Shown: positions 31,883 through 41,105, numbered from the stretch's first letter. The stretch: DNA of 61,974 nucleotides from Paracoccaceae bacterium (GCA_015487165.1 WFQE01000227.1:81966-143939); one strand, 5' to 3'. Made by a program: numbers and translations. Notes: generated by a model from the letters alone, not told the origin.

Positions 31883-31901
31883 GCCCTGTTCCGCAGCCTG
31901 G

Positions 31902-31939
31902 AAACGGCGCCCACGCATAACAGCGTCGGCGCCGTTTTT
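31902..31939 (+). terminator. Terminator after the 30989 gene
   Basis: AAACGGCGCC / GGCGCCGTTTTT with a 16-base loop. Confidence 0.85.
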
Positions 31940-31955
31940 CATGGCGGGCTGAAAA

Positions 31956-31994
31956 TTTCATCTGTTTGTCAGACGTTTCATTGGTTTCTCAGAC
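31956..31994. repeat. Tandem 20-bp direct repeat (two copies)
   Basis: TTTCATCTGTTTGTCAGAC at 31956 and TTTCATTGGTTTCTCAGAC at 31976, exactly 20 bases apart. They lie in a 280-base AT-richer gap (31883-32163) that also holds TTGTTGCAACA (around 32072) and a perfect CATCTCA/TGAGATG hairpin (around 32115). Iteron-like, but only two copies are seen. Confidence 0.5.
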
Positions 31995-32163
31995 AACAGA
32001 TCGCGCTTCTGCACAAGAACGGAGCCGAATCCGCAACGGCAGCAACAGCATGAAGCGTGGTTTTCATCAATTGTTGCAACATTTCATTGAAAATTGCCAC
32101 AAGCTCAAGCAAGCATCTCAGCCTTGAGATGCAGATAGCCCTAACCCCCGCCCTGCCGAAGTC

Positions 32164-32775
32164 TCACACTTGCGCCGCTGCGCGAACCTTCCCGCTGCGG
32201 GCGAACATCCCGACGGGTAGCAACTGCTCGACCATATCCATGTGGCGGTCACTGAACATGCCGCCTCCTCGCAGCACGAAGGCCGGATGGAAGCACGGGA
32301 TGATGTACCTGATGCGGCCGCCGAGATCGGCCAGGAATTGCCGGCCGGCAACGTCCTTGAGCTTGGGCCGTCCGTCTTCGTGGAACAGCTCGAAGATGAC
32401 CTCCACGGCCTTCTGGCCGACGGGCACGATGACCCTGGCACGGGACGCGGCGAGCAGGCGTTCGCCGAAACGGTCCCAGCACTTTCGGCGCTCGGTGAGC
32501 GGGAATCCGGCGTTGTTGCGGCTGCGGTGGTAGTTGATGTTGGTGATTATCCGGTCTTCCGGACGGATGCCGACCATTTCGAGCGTCTCCCGTAGCAGCT
32601 TGCCTGACGGGCCGCAAAACGGCCTGCCCTCTTCCAGCTCGGTTGCGCCCGGATCCTGCCCGATCAGCAGTATGGGCGCGTCCAACCGCCCTTCGGCGAC
32701 GACCACGCGCTCGTATTCATGGACGCCGGCGCATTCCCGGCAGCGTCTTGCCTCTGCCTCGATTGTCTCGATCAC
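32164..32775 (-). CDS. Uracil-DNA glycosylase family protein (type 4/5-like)
   Basis: 203 residues. Removes uracil from DNA. Motifs: GQDPGATELEEGRPFCGPSG (residues 39-58), TNINYHRSRNN near 79-89 and IIPCFHPAFVLR near 160-171 (the HP catalytic loop). N-terminal CRECAG and later Cys residues could hold the 4Fe-4S cluster of the family. It ends the unit that begins with topoisomerase IV and overlaps the PilZ-like gene start by four bases. Confidence 0.85.
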   Translation of the reverse strand: MIETIEAEARRCRECAGVHEYERVVVAEGRLDAPILLIGQDPGATELEEGRPFCGPSGKLLRETLEMVGIRPEDRIITNINYHRSRNNAGFPLTERRKCWDRFGERLLAASRARVIVPVGQKAVEVIFELFHEDGRPKLKDVAGRQFLADLGGRIRYIIPCFHPAFVLRGGGMFSDRHMDMVEQLLPVGMFARSGKVRAAAQV

Positions 32776-33467
32776 AATACCTCTCCGATGATGGGTCTTA
32801 GCACGTCGCGCCGCTGGGTTTCCTTGGGCGACTGGAACTCGATGGCGATGCCGTATTCGTCCGGGATGCCGTCGCCATTGCGCGTGTGGGTGACGCGCTT
32901 GATGCGGCCGACAAGGTATGCAGGAATCGGCGGCGAATCCTGCCTATCGGAAAAGATGGCGACCTGGACGCAATCGCCTGCCGAGACGAGCCCTGGGCCG
33001 GTTCGTTCGCCCAATTCGTCCATGCCGACCCATGACGGTGGACAGGGAATGAATATGCCGCTCAGGGACAAGCTGGATGGCACCCGGATCATGCGCCAGA
33101 TGGAGGCCGTCAGGGATCGCAGCGATTCGGCAAGAAACTGGCGCTGAACTTGCATACTCCTGATGGCATGCAGCATGAACTCCCTTTCCAGCACGGGCGC
33201 GATTTCGCCGGGCTGGAGCGGCTGGTCGGAGACGTTGGCGAGGCCGAGGCTGCTCTTGAGCATGTCCGTTTCGGGTTGCGAAATCGTCTCGGCAGCTTCA
33301 TGGGCATGCTGGATCGCGTTGAATGGAGCGTTCCGCAGGTAGAAATTGGCGTCATCCTCGTTGACCGGACGCACGCCGATGAGGACGGGAATGGAATACC
33401 GCTGGTGACGCCGCTTCTCGGTGGTTTCGGACCGTTCTCCGACGCCGTTGATGAAATCTTCGGCCAT
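32772..33467 (-). CDS. PilZ-domain-like protein, possible c-di-GMP binder
   Basis: 231 residues from the ATG at 33467 with CGGGAGG. The pair of PilZ signatures is visible: KRRHQR (residues 18-23) and a later SLSGIF (DxSxxG-like) near residue 131. C-terminal IKRVTHTRNGDGIPDEYGIAIEF resembles PilZ strand pairs. It would bind cyclic di-GMP. It lies directly after parC on the same strand. Confidence 0.6.
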   Translation of the reverse strand: MAEDFINGVGERSETTEKRRHQRYSIPVLIGVRPVNEDDANFYLRNAPFNAIQHAHEAAETISQPETDMLKSSLGLANVSDQPLQPGEIAPVLEREFMLHAIRSMQVQRQFLAESLRSLTASIWRMIRVPSSLSLSGIFIPCPPSWVGMDELGERTGPGLVSAGDCVQVAIFSDRQDSPPIPAYLVGRIKRVTHTRNGDGIPDEYGIAIEFQSPKETQRRDVLRPIIGEVL

Positions 33468-33474
33468 GTGTCGC

Positions 33475-35763
33475 TTATCCTCCCGTTTGGATTGTTCCGT
33501 TTCGCGCCGCGCGCGGCAATGGCGCTCCGCGGCGTGCACGTTCGCCCAGGTATGTCTGGCGCAGCTCGTCCGCGCTGATGGTGCTGGCCCGGGCCGGACT
33601 TCCTACCCGGAGTTCGGAATCGAGCCTGACTGGCATGGCCTGGCGCACCTTTCCTGCTTCCTTTCCCAGGCGGATGGCGCGCACGCCTGCCCCCTTGGCG
33701 AGCGTGGGCAATTCGTCGAGGCGCACGATGAGCATGTATCCGTCATCGGCAATGAATGCGGCCGCGTCGCACCCATCCGGGATCTCCGCGATGGTCAACA
33801 CCTCGTCGCCAGCCTTGAGGTTGACGAATGCCTTGCCCTTTCTGTTCCGGGACACGAGATCGTCGCCGGTGCAGATGAAGGCATTGCCGTTGGCGGTGGC
33901 GACCAGGCAGCGGGCCTTGCGATTGACGACGAACATCTGCCCGGGGAACTCCCCTGCCGGGAACGTGAACCACTTGCTGATGGGATCGCCGTATCCGCGG
34001 CCGCACGGGATGTCGTTGGCGAGCATGGAGAACACGCGTCCCTTCCGGTTCACGAACACCGCATGGTCGGTGGTGTATCCATGCCGCTGGCAGGCGAGCT
34101 TGTCGCCATCCTTGACGGCGAGCGCCTCGTCCTTGCGCCCCTTGACGGCGCGTACCCAGCCCATCTTCGAGAACGCGACGGTGATGGGCTCGCGCAGGAT
34201 CAGGTCCTCCGCGCTGGCGGCGGCCGCGGCCGGCCTGGCATGCACGATCTCGGTGCGTCGTTCATCGCCGTATTGATCGCGCACCTGCTCAAACTCCCGG
34301 CCGATTTCCTTCCAGCGGAAGGCGCGCTCGTTGATGACGCGGAGCAGGTGGTTTTTCTCCGTCGTGAGCCGCTTCTTTTCCTCGCGCAGCACCATTTCCT
34401 CCAACTTCTTGAGCTGCCGCAGGCGCAGGGCCATGATGTCGTCGGCCTGGACGCGGCTGAGGCCGAACCGGGCCATCAGTTCGTCCTCGGGCTCGTCACT
34501 GGTGCGGATGATGCGAATGACCTCCTCGATGTCGGCCAGCACGATCAGGCGGCCCTCGATGATGTGGATGCGGTCGCGCACCTCGGCCAGCCGCGATTTG
34601 CTGCGCTGGACAACGACTCCCTCGCGGAACTTGAGGTATTCCTTGAGGATTTGCGGGATGGACAGCAGCGCCGCGCGGCGTTTCGGCCCTTCCGTGACGA
34701 TGACGTTGCAGTTGACCTTGATGGCGTTTTCAAGTCCCGTCTCGGCAAACAGCCGGTCCATGATCGCATCGGCCGACGCCTGGCTGCTCTTGGGAACGAT
34801 GACGATGCGGACGCCATCGGCCTCCGACTCGTCCACCACGTCTTCGACGAGCGGCAGCTTGCGCGCCTCCATGAGGGCGCCGATGGATTCGAGCAAGGCT
34901 CCCTTGGCGACCATGTACGGGATTTCGGTGACGACGATCTGCCACCGGCCGCGCGGCAGCCTTTCGGTTTCCCAGCGCGCGCGCAGGCGCAGGCTACCCT
35001 CGCCCTTGCGGTAGATGTCGCGGATCTCCTCGCGCGGGGCATGGACGATGCCTCCGGTCGGGAAATCCGGTCCCTTCACATGCTCGAACACCAGCTTGTC
35101 CAGCACCTCATCGTCGAGCGCGTCCGTGGCCTCGGCGACCGACAGGGCGCCGGCCAGCGCGATGCAGGCGTTCATCACCTCGGTCATGTTGTGGGGCGGG
35201 ATGCTGGAGGCGATGCCGACGGCAATGCCCTCAGTGCCGTTACAGAGAAGCATCGGGAACTTGGCCGGCAGCACTTCCGGCTCCATGGTCGAATCGTCGT
35301 AGTTGGGCTGCCAGCCGATCACGTCTTCCTTCAGCTCGGCCGCGTCCATCATGGACTGGCCAAGCTCGGTGAGCCGGCATTCGGTGTAGCGCATGGCTGC
35401 CGCGTTGTCGCCGTCCAGGGAGCCGAAGTTGCCCTGCCCTTTCACGAGCGGGTAGCGCAGGCTCCAGTCCTGCGCCAGGCGCACCAGGGCGTCATAGACG
35501 GCCTGATCGCCGTGCGGGTGGAACTGGCCGATCACGTCGCCGACCACGCGGGCTGATTTTCGGGTCGGAGAGCCGGGAGCAAGCCGCAGCTTGTGCATGG
35601 CGTAGAGGATGCGCCGGTGCACGGGCTTGAGGCCGTCGCGCGCGTCCGGCACGCTGCGATCCATGATGACGGCCATGGCGTAGTTGTAGTAGAAGGACTG
35701 GAACAGGTCCTCGATGAACGGGGCTTGCCCGTTTCCGTTTTCTGCGACGATGGCTTCGCTCAC
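33475..35763 (-). CDS. parC: Topoisomerase IV subunit A (ParC), element-encoded
   Basis: 762 residues, full length. Catalytic tyrosine is Y126 in [12 protein letters not shown]-gate region includes [18 protein letters not shown]. The C-terminal blades look like ParC ([34 protein letters not shown]) rather than GyrA, as no clear QRRGGKG box is seen. At the quinolone hot spot (HPHGDSA in E. coli) the serine is Gln (Q87) while D91 is kept. Operon: parE, tiny membrane gene, parC, PilZ-like, UDG. ParC and ParE unlink replicated circles, useful to a large plasmid. Confidence 0.92.
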   Translation of the reverse strand: MSEAIVAENGNGQAPFIEDLFQSFYYNYAMAVIMDRSVPDARDGLKPVHRRILYAMHKLRLAPGSPTRKSARVVGDVIGQFHPHGDQAVYDALVRLAQDWSLRYPLVKGQGNFGSLDGDNAAAMRYTECRLTELGQSMMDAAELKEDVIGWQPNYDDSTMEPEVLPAKFPMLLCNGTEGIAVGIASSIPPHNMTEVMNACIALAGALSVAEATDALDDEVLDKLVFEHVKGPDFPTGGIVHAPREEIRDIYRKGEGSLRLRARWETERLPRGRWQIVVTEIPYMVAKGALLESIGALMEARKLPLVEDVVDESEADGVRIVIVPKSSQASADAIMDRLFAETGLENAIKVNCNVIVTEGPKRRAALLSIPQILKEYLKFREGVVVQRSKSRLAEVRDRIHIIEGRLIVLADIEEVIRIIRTSDEPEDELMARFGLSRVQADDIMALRLRQLKKLEEMVLREEKKRLTTEKNHLLRVINERAFRWKEIGREFEQVRDQYGDERRTEIVHARPAAAAASAEDLILREPITVAFSKMGWVRAVKGRKDEALAVKDGDKLACQRHGYTTDHAVFVNRKGRVFSMLANDIPCGRGYGDPISKWFTFPAGEFPGQMFVVNRKARCLVATANGNAFICTGDDLVSRNRKGKAFVNLKAGDEVLTIAEIPDGCDAAAFIADDGYMLIVRLDELPTLAKGAGVRAIRLGKEAGKVRQAMPVRLDSELRVGSPARASTISADELRQTYLGERARRGAPLPRAARNGTIQTGG

Positions 35764-35948
35764 TGGACGGCCTCGGACTGGAGTTCAAACGCCTTTCGCG
35801 CGAAGTGGCGTCGTCCGTAGTAGATCACGCCGCCCAGCGCGCCCATGAGGACGCCTCCGCCTGGATTGAGCAGCATGGTGATGATGGCCGCGATGCCAAG
35901 CGACATGCCGGCCACGCCGATGTCCATTTCCCATTCCTCGATGCTCAT
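35760..35948 (-). CDS. Tiny membrane protein between parE and parC
   Basis: 62 residues with one or two hydrophobic stretches (VAGMSLGIAAIITMLL and GGVLMGALGGVIYYG). Overlaps parE by four bases (ATGA) and parC by four, so it is firmly in the operon. Unknown function. Confidence 0.7.
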   Translation of the reverse strand: MSIEEWEMDIGVAGMSLGIAAIITMLLNPGGGVLMGALGGVIYYGRRHFARKAFELQSEAVQ

Positions 35949-37870
35949 GTGTCACCTCCGTATTCCGCGATGAATGTGCGGCGCATCCGGGCGTCGCCGC
36001 CCATGAGTCGTTCCAGGATGTCATCGAACTCGTCCGGGCTGCGCGGTCGCACGGGCACCAGCCGGCGCGTGTCCGGATCCATGGTGGATTCGTAGAGCTG
36101 CGCGGGATCGAGTTCGCCCAGGCCCTTGAACCGGGTGATGGTGTAGCGTTCGTTCTCGGCCTCGGCCTGGGCCTTCAGCCCTTCCAGCTCGGCGTCGTCC
36201 AGGGCGTAGGCGTACTGCCCTTTCCGGAACTCGATCTTGTAGAGCGGCGATTGCGCGATGTAGATGCGCCCGGCATCCACCAGGGGCCGCATGGCCTTCC
36301 AGAAGAAGGTCACGAGCAGCGTGGCGATGTGCGCGCCGTCCACGTCGGCATCGGGCATGATGATGATCTTGCCGTAGCGGGCGTCCCCGGGGTTGCAGCC
36401 TTTGCCCTTGCCTTCGACGCCGCATCCGATGGCATGCACGATGTCCGAGATCACGTCCATCCTGGACGGCGCCTTCTTCTTGCCGCCGCCATTGCCGCCG
36501 GGCGACTTGACGACGTTGCGGAGCTTGCCGCGGATGGGAAGCACGGCCTGGAAGCGCCGGTCGCGCGCCTGCTTGGCCGAGCCTCCGGCCGAGTCGCCCT
36601 CGACCAGGAACAGCTCGGTTTCTTCGACGTTGCGGGATTGGCAGTCGGCGAGCTTGCCGGGAAGGATGGTGCGCTTGCCGATGACCTTGCGCTCGGCGGT
36701 TTGGATGGCCGCGTTTTTCTTCTGGCGCTCGCGCGCCCGATTGACGATGGCGGCGATCCATTGGTCGGCGTCGTGGGCGCGCTTGTTCATGTCCATGAGC
36801 ATGTGATCCCTGACCACGCCCTCGACGAACCGGGTGGCCTCGCGGCTGGCGAGCTTCTGCTTGGTCTGCCCCTCGAACGCGATGTCCTCCATGTAGATGG
36901 ACAGGCACCAGACCAGGCCATCCATGATGTCCTGGGCCATGATCCGGATGCCGCGCGGCAGCAGCGAGCGCATTTCGGCGTACTCGCGCACGGCGGCGAG
37001 CAGGCCGTTCTCGAAGCCCTTGACGTGGGTGCCGCCGCGTGGCGTCGGGATGGCATTGGCGAAGCTCTGGCCAAGCGAGATGGGTTGCAGCGTTGCCTGG
37101 AGCGCCCATTCGATGCGGTTTTCAGCGCCGCCGACCTGGCAGTGGCTGGCGAACAGGCGTTCTCCTTCGTCGCAGTCTTGGCTGCTGGCCAGCTCGGGCA
37201 GGTAGTCGGCCAGGCCGGTCGGGTAGGAAAAGCGTTCGGCATTGCCATCGCACACGAACTCGGTTTCCAGTCCCGGAATCAGGATGGCCTTGTGCTTGGC
37301 CATCTCGCGGACCCGTTCCGTTCGGAAGCGCGGAGCCTCGTAGATGTCCGGATCGGGAGAGAAGCGCACCGATGTTCCGGTGCGACGCTTGCCGACTTTC
37401 CTGACCTGTTCCAGCTTGCCGACGGGCTGCCCCTGCCGGTATTCGCGTCGCCATTCGTATCCGTCGCGCCAGACGGTCACGACCATGCGCGAGGACAGCG
37501 CGTTGGCGACCGCCGAGCCCTCGCCGTGCAGGCCGCCGCTGACGCGATAGTTCTTGTGGTCGAACTTGCCGCCGGCATTGAGCCGGGTGAAGATCAGATC
37601 CACGCCTGGGAGCCCGGATTTCCTGTTGATGTCCACGGGAATGCCGCGCCCGTCATCCACGATCTCCACGTCGTTGTCGGCGTGCATGATGACGCGCACG
37701 TTGCGCGCATGTCCGGCCATGGCCTCGTCGGCGGCATTGTCGAGGATCTCGGCAAGGATGTGATGACAGCCGATTTCGCCATCTGTGAACGTGTACCGGT
37801 TCGGCCGGAGCCGGACGGCTTCGATTCCGGACAGTTCCTCCAGGGCATCAGCGGTGTACTGTGCGCTCAC
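35945..37870 (-). CDS. parE: Topoisomerase IV subunit B (ParE), element-encoded
   Basis: 641 residues from a GTG at 37870 (CGGAGG four bases upstream). GHKL ATPase: EILDNAADE (41-49), DDGRGIPV and GGLHGEGSAVANAL. Toprim: EGDSAGGSAKQARDR and MPDADVDGAHI. C-terminal region with FKGLGELDP. First gene of its operon, preceded by the type 2 motif. Confidence 0.92.
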   Translation of the reverse strand: MSAQYTADALEELSGIEAVRLRPNRYTFTDGEIGCHHILAEILDNAADEAMAGHARNVRVIMHADNDVEIVDDGRGIPVDINRKSGLPGVDLIFTRLNAGGKFDHKNYRVSGGLHGEGSAVANALSSRMVVTVWRDGYEWRREYRQGQPVGKLEQVRKVGKRRTGTSVRFSPDPDIYEAPRFRTERVREMAKHKAILIPGLETEFVCDGNAERFSYPTGLADYLPELASSQDCDEGERLFASHCQVGGAENRIEWALQATLQPISLGQSFANAIPTPRGGTHVKGFENGLLAAVREYAEMRSLLPRGIRIMAQDIMDGLVWCLSIYMEDIAFEGQTKQKLASREATRFVEGVVRDHMLMDMNKRAHDADQWIAAIVNRARERQKKNAAIQTAERKVIGKRTILPGKLADCQSRNVEETELFLVEGDSAGGSAKQARDRRFQAVLPIRGKLRNVVKSPGGNGGGKKKAPSRMDVISDIVHAIGCGVEGKGKGCNPGDARYGKIIIMPDADVDGAHIATLLVTFFWKAMRPLVDAGRIYIAQSPLYKIEFRKGQYAYALDDAELEGLKAQAEAENERYTITRFKGLGELDPAQLYESTMDPDTRRLVPVRPRSPDEFDDILERLMGGDARMRRTFIAEYGGDT

Positions 37871-37883
37871 GTTGCCTCCGTCT

Positions 37884-37906
37884 GGATATGGTATATGGAA
37901 TATACC
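37884..37906 (-). promoter_or_regulatory. Shared motif (type 2), copy upstream of parE
   Basis: On the minus strand GGTATATTCC, seven bases, ATATCC, 13 bases before the GTG. The box is the reverse complement of GGAATATACC, so the site is close to a palindrome (GGTATATTCCATATACC). Confidence 0.6.
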
Positions 37907-37942
37907 GCTCCGCCTGCATCTTTGCAACAGGTAGAACGCACG

Positions 37943-38557
37943 TCACAAGAGCCGGCGCATGAATTCATCATCGTCGAGCGGATCCGCGTCATCCCATATC
38001 TCGCTGGGCGCCCGTCCCATGACCAGGGCGATGCGGACGCGGCCATCGCGCTTGCCGCGACCGTAGAGGCAGCGCCGGAATGCGTCGGCCTCCATGTCGA
38101 GCGCGGCGGCCACGGCGGAGATCGAGCCGTCGCAGCCTAGCTTCTCGGCCACGGCTTGCAGCAGGCTTTTCTTGCCCTCGGGGTGATATTCCAGTTCGAG
38201 CGAGGCCTCGCGGGCATACCAGAGGAGCTGGGCGCATTCCTCCGAGTTGAAGTGATAGGCGCCGAGGTCGCGCACGCCCTGTTCGGACATGGCATACAGG
38301 TTGATTCGGGCGCTGACCGGGTTGTGAAGCAACAGCCCATCGTTGGCGGCGCGGACGCAGCCGACGGACGTGACCCTGGACTCCGCCAGCGTGTTGAATT
38401 CCTTGACCCGAACCCATCGTTTGCGGAGCAGCACCTGTGCAGCGGCGACCAGCAGCGCCGCCCGCTTTGGAAAGCTGAGGTCGCCTTCGCCGTTCAGCTC
38501 GATGACCAGGGGCGGCCACCGCGAGGCGACATCATCCAGCGTGAGGTAGTCAAGCAC
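37943..38557 (-). CDS. Hypothetical protein
   Basis: 204 residues, mixed, acidic C-terminus (DDADPLDDDEFMRRL). Overlaps the DUF2726 gene by eight bases and lies 72 bases upstream of parE on the same strand. No family recognised. Confidence 0.65.
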   Translation of the reverse strand: MLDYLTLDDVASRWPPLVIELNGEGDLSFPKRAALLVAAAQVLLRKRWVRVKEFNTLAESRVTSVGCVRAANDGLLLHNPVSARINLYAMSEQGVRDLGAYHFNSEECAQLLWYAREASLELEYHPEGKKSLLQAVAEKLGCDGSISAVAAALDMEADAFRRCLYGRGKRDGRVRIALVMGRAPSEIWDDADPLDDDEFMRRLL

Positions 38558-39104
38558 TGCCGACGATGAGCGTGCCGTATGGGAGTCGCCTCACGCAGGG
38601 CTGGGCGTAGATGCCGGTGCCCAGCTTGGACAGCAGCCGGTCGAGTTCCTCGCGCGAGAACATTCGCAGCGTGGAGATACGGAGCAGCGGAATGCCGGCG
38701 TTGGCGAACACCTGCTCAACGAGCTTGTCGCGCGCTTGCCGATCCGGCCGGTTGTGGCTGGAGTCGTCGAGTTCGATGGCAATGACGGGCTTGAGCGTAT
38801 CGCGTTCGGCAATAACGAAATCCACATGCTTGCGGTTGACCTTCATCAGGCGGTTCCAACCCTCTTTCCCGACAGCCGAAACCGAAACGATGTCGCCGAT
38901 GCGGACCTTGGGGCAAACCACCAGGCGTCCCTTCTTGCTCAAGTGCTGGTCGAGCGAGCGCCAGAGCATCAGTTCGCGGCGAGTGCAGAGCGATTCGACC
39001 GGGACATAGACCCTTCCCTTCCGGTCTTTCGACGGTGACAGCGCCCGCCATGCGAGGAAGGAAACGATGGCCGCGAGCGACGCTCCGATGATGTAGATTT
39101 CCAT
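38550..39104 (-). CDS. DUF2726 protein with N-terminal membrane helix
   Basis: 184 residues from the ATG at 39104 (AAGGGG site). N-terminal helix (IIGASLAAIVSFLAWRAL) then the DUF2726 core (VDFVIAERDTLKPVIAIELDDSSHNRPD). Paralogue of the 10862 gene without the C-terminal zinc finger. The conserved ELDDSSH and surrounding acidic pattern suggest a nuclease-like fold. Confidence 0.8.
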   Translation of the reverse strand: MEIYIIGASLAAIVSFLAWRALSPSKDRKGRVYVPVESLCTRRELMLWRSLDQHLSKKGRLVVCPKVRIGDIVSVSAVGKEGWNRLMKVNRKHVDFVIAERDTLKPVIAIELDDSSHNRPDRQARDKLVEQVFANAGIPLLRISTLRMFSREELDRLLSKLGTGIYAQPCVRRLPYGTLIVGSA

Positions 39105-39130
39105 GCGCGTTTCCCCTTGGGCGCTCCGGC

Positions 39131-39163
39131 TTGACGATCCGCCGCGCCAGCCGGCATTATACT
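39131..39163 (+). promoter_or_regulatory. Promoter of the 39167 gene, probably leaderless
   Basis: TTGACG (39131-39136) and CATTAT / TTATAC about 18-20 bases later; the ATG is only four to six bases after the box and has no ribosome site. Confidence 0.55.
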
Positions 39164-39166
39164 GGA

Positions 39167-40126
39167 ATGAGTGGAACACTCGCAAGGGACGCCGCGCTGG
39201 ACGCTTTCAAGGGCGTGATGGTGGTCGGGATGCTCCTGGTGCATCCGCCGATGATGATGACGGACATGGCGCACTGGCCGGGTCTGCTGGCGGCGGTCGT
39301 GACGGTTCCGATTGCGCCCGGCTTCCTGTTCGCGCTGGGCTATGCCATGGGCCTTCGGCGCAGGCCCATGGGGCGGGTCTTGCGCCGCTCGGGACAGATC
39401 CTGGCCGCGGCCATCGCCTTCGGGCTGATGCTGCGCGTGCTGACGGGCGAGTTCCTGTTTTCCGTCCTGTTCACGGCGGCTGTCGGCGTGCTTCTGGTTG
39501 GCTGGGCGATGACGACGGCCAGGCCTGCGAGCGCGATGGCCGCGCTGGGCATCGGCATTGCAGCGGCAGCGGCGTTCCTGTCGTCCACGCACGTCTGCCC
39601 ACCCTTGGAATACGCGTGGTGCATGGGCATGCCCGAATCAGAATGGAAGTGGAACACGCCGCTTGCGCCCTATGTGCTGTTTGTCCTGCTGGGCGGAATG
39701 GTGGCGTGTGATCCGGGGCGTGTGCGCGAGCATGGCGTGGCGGTTTCGGCGGGCATCCTGCTGTGCCTTGCTCCCCTCTTTCGCGGCGGCTCGTCGTGGT
39801 ATGGCATCCTGTATCTGTTGTTGATGCTCGGCTCCGCATTCGCGTTTCCGCCGTTGCTTGCGCGGCTCAGGTCCGTGGCGGCGGAAGACTGGCTGCCCGC
39901 GGCCGGCCGCCATGTCCTGGCGATCTATTTCCTTCACCATTTGGCATTGGCCGCGTTCACCGCGCTTTCCACGGGCGCCGTGTTCCGCTACACGGAGATG
40001 TTGCACCGGGCGCAACCGGCCGCGCCGGGCTGGATTGCCGCGGGCATTGCCGTCGCGTTGTTTTCCGGCCTGGTCCCTGTACTCCTGCTGGAGCCATCGC
40101 CCACAAAATTGTTGCAAAAGGAATAA
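39167..40126 (+). CDS. Multi-pass membrane protein, acyltransferase-3/DUF1624-like
   Basis: 319 residues with about nine to ten hydrophobic helices. The N-terminus ALDAFKGVMVVGMLLVH and a late HVLAIYFLHHLAL segment resemble the acyltransferase-3 / heparan-alpha-glucosaminide N-acetyltransferase-like superfamily, where the first helix carries a similar D-x-x-x-G pattern. A surface-modifying role is inferred. Another surface-related gene is the GT-C-like protein at 23317. Confidence 0.6.
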   Translation: MSGTLARDAALDAFKGVMVVGMLLVHPPMMMTDMAHWPGLLAAVVTVPIAPGFLFALGYAMGLRRRPMGRVLRRSGQILAAAIAFGLMLRVLTGEFLFSVLFTAAVGVLLVGWAMTTARPASAMAALGIGIAAAAAFLSSTHVCPPLEYAWCMGMPESEWKWNTPLAPYVLFVLLGGMVACDPGRVREHGVAVSAGILLCLAPLFRGGSSWYGILYLLLMLGSAFAFPPLLARLRSVAAEDWLPAAGRHVLAIYFLHHLALAAFTALSTGAVFRYTEMLHRAQPAAPGWIAAGIAVALFSGLVPVLLLEPSPTKLLQKE

Positions 40127-40146
40127 ATATACCTATAATAATATCC
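40120..40146 (+). promoter_or_regulatory. Shared motif (type 2), copy upstream of the 40169 gene
   Basis: GGAATAAATATACC (40120-40133), seven bases, ATATCC (40141-40146), 22 bases before the ATG; a TATAAT overlaps the gap. Confidence 0.6.
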
Positions 40147-40168
40147 ATCGGTTTGATGGAGAGAAACG

Positions 40169-41080
40169 ATGGCTCAAGCGCAACAACAGACGCAGAACAT
40201 GGACCCGCAGCAGCAGCGCAACATTGTCGGCCGCGCGATTGTGTCTGCGGGTTATTCCCGCGAGGAGGCTTCCCGCTGCCTGGACGGCATCTTTGACCAG
40301 TCGCCGGGATACCTGGCGTTCCTGGCCAACAAGCTGACCGAGGAGAAGCCCGCGAGCATCGAGGGCTTCATCAAGAGCTTCGTCAAGAACGGCTGGTTGC
40401 CGGCCGCTCCTGGCGCAGCCCGGAACCAGGGGCAGCCCGCGCCGGGTACTGCCAGTGCGCCGCAGCCGGCTGCGCCCCGGCAGCAGCCGCGGGGGGCGCA
40501 CCAAGGCGCGCGCCAGTCCGCGAACGAGGACGCGCAGCGTTACGATCAGGTGAAGGTGTTTGGCCGCAAGGCGGCGATCACGGTGCACGCCATCTGGAGC
40601 GACGACCGCAAGACGTGCGAGGGCATGATGTTCGACTTTGCCGAGGTGGACATGAACAAGCCCAAGAAGAACGGCCGCAACCAGTTTGGCTGGGACCGCA
40701 AGGTGATGTTCGCGGCCACGGAGGTCGAGTGCGTCGCCATCTGCCTGACGTTGCTGGGGCGGACGCAGAAGCTGAAGGGCCTGGTGCAGTCGAAGCTGCG
40801 CGAAGGCGGCTACGGCTACGATGACGGCATTTACCACCAGAACGGCCCGTTCAAGAAGCTGGGCGTCGAGTTGCAGGACGGCGGCAACGTCTATATCAGC
40901 ATTGCCACGAACCAGGACGCGGAACAGGGCAAGACGCGCCTGATCGGCGTTCCGGTCGGGCACGGCGACCGCATCAAGCTGGCCGGTTTCATCATGTCGC
41001 GCCTGCGGATGACGGACACGTTCCGGGGCATGTCGGCGTCCGACATCCTGAGCCTGGGCAGTGCGGTCCTGCGCGGCTGA
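40169..41080 (+). CDS. Putative ssDNA-binding protein with a Whirly-like C-terminal domain
   Basis: 303 residues. N-terminal helical domain (about 10-80), a Pro/Ala/Gln-rich linker (85-125) and a C-terminal domain (127-303). The C-terminal domain order is: beta-type start VKVFGRKAAITVHAIW; FGWDRKVMFAATEVECVAI, like the Whirly W-x-x-k...s.tE...l segment; GPFKKLGVELQDGG; then LIGVPVGHGDRIKLAGFI. This is the Whirly/kinetoplast MRP pattern of single-strand DNA binding. It is an inference from pattern, not from a search. It precedes the RecG-like helicase by 25 bases. Confidence 0.5.
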   Translation: MAQAQQQTQNMDPQQQRNIVGRAIVSAGYSREEASRCLDGIFDQSPGYLAFLANKLTEEKPASIEGFIKSFVKNGWLPAAPGAARNQGQPAPGTASAPQPAAPRQQPRGAHQGARQSANEDAQRYDQVKVFGRKAAITVHAIWSDDRKTCEGMMFDFAEVDMNKPKKNGRNQFGWDRKVMFAATEVECVAICLTLLGRTQKLKGLVQSKLREGGYGYDDGIYHQNGPFKKLGVELQDGGNVYISIATNQDAEQGKTRLIGVPVGHGDRIKLAGFIMSRLRMTDTFRGMSASDILSLGSAVLRG

Positions 41081-41105
41081 GAAGCATCCCGCCGGCGGGG
41101 CAGAA

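Noticed and set aside
33421-35556. 711-codon plus-strand ORF opposite parC
   Set aside because: Antisense shadow of parC; no recognisable domain and no ribosome site.
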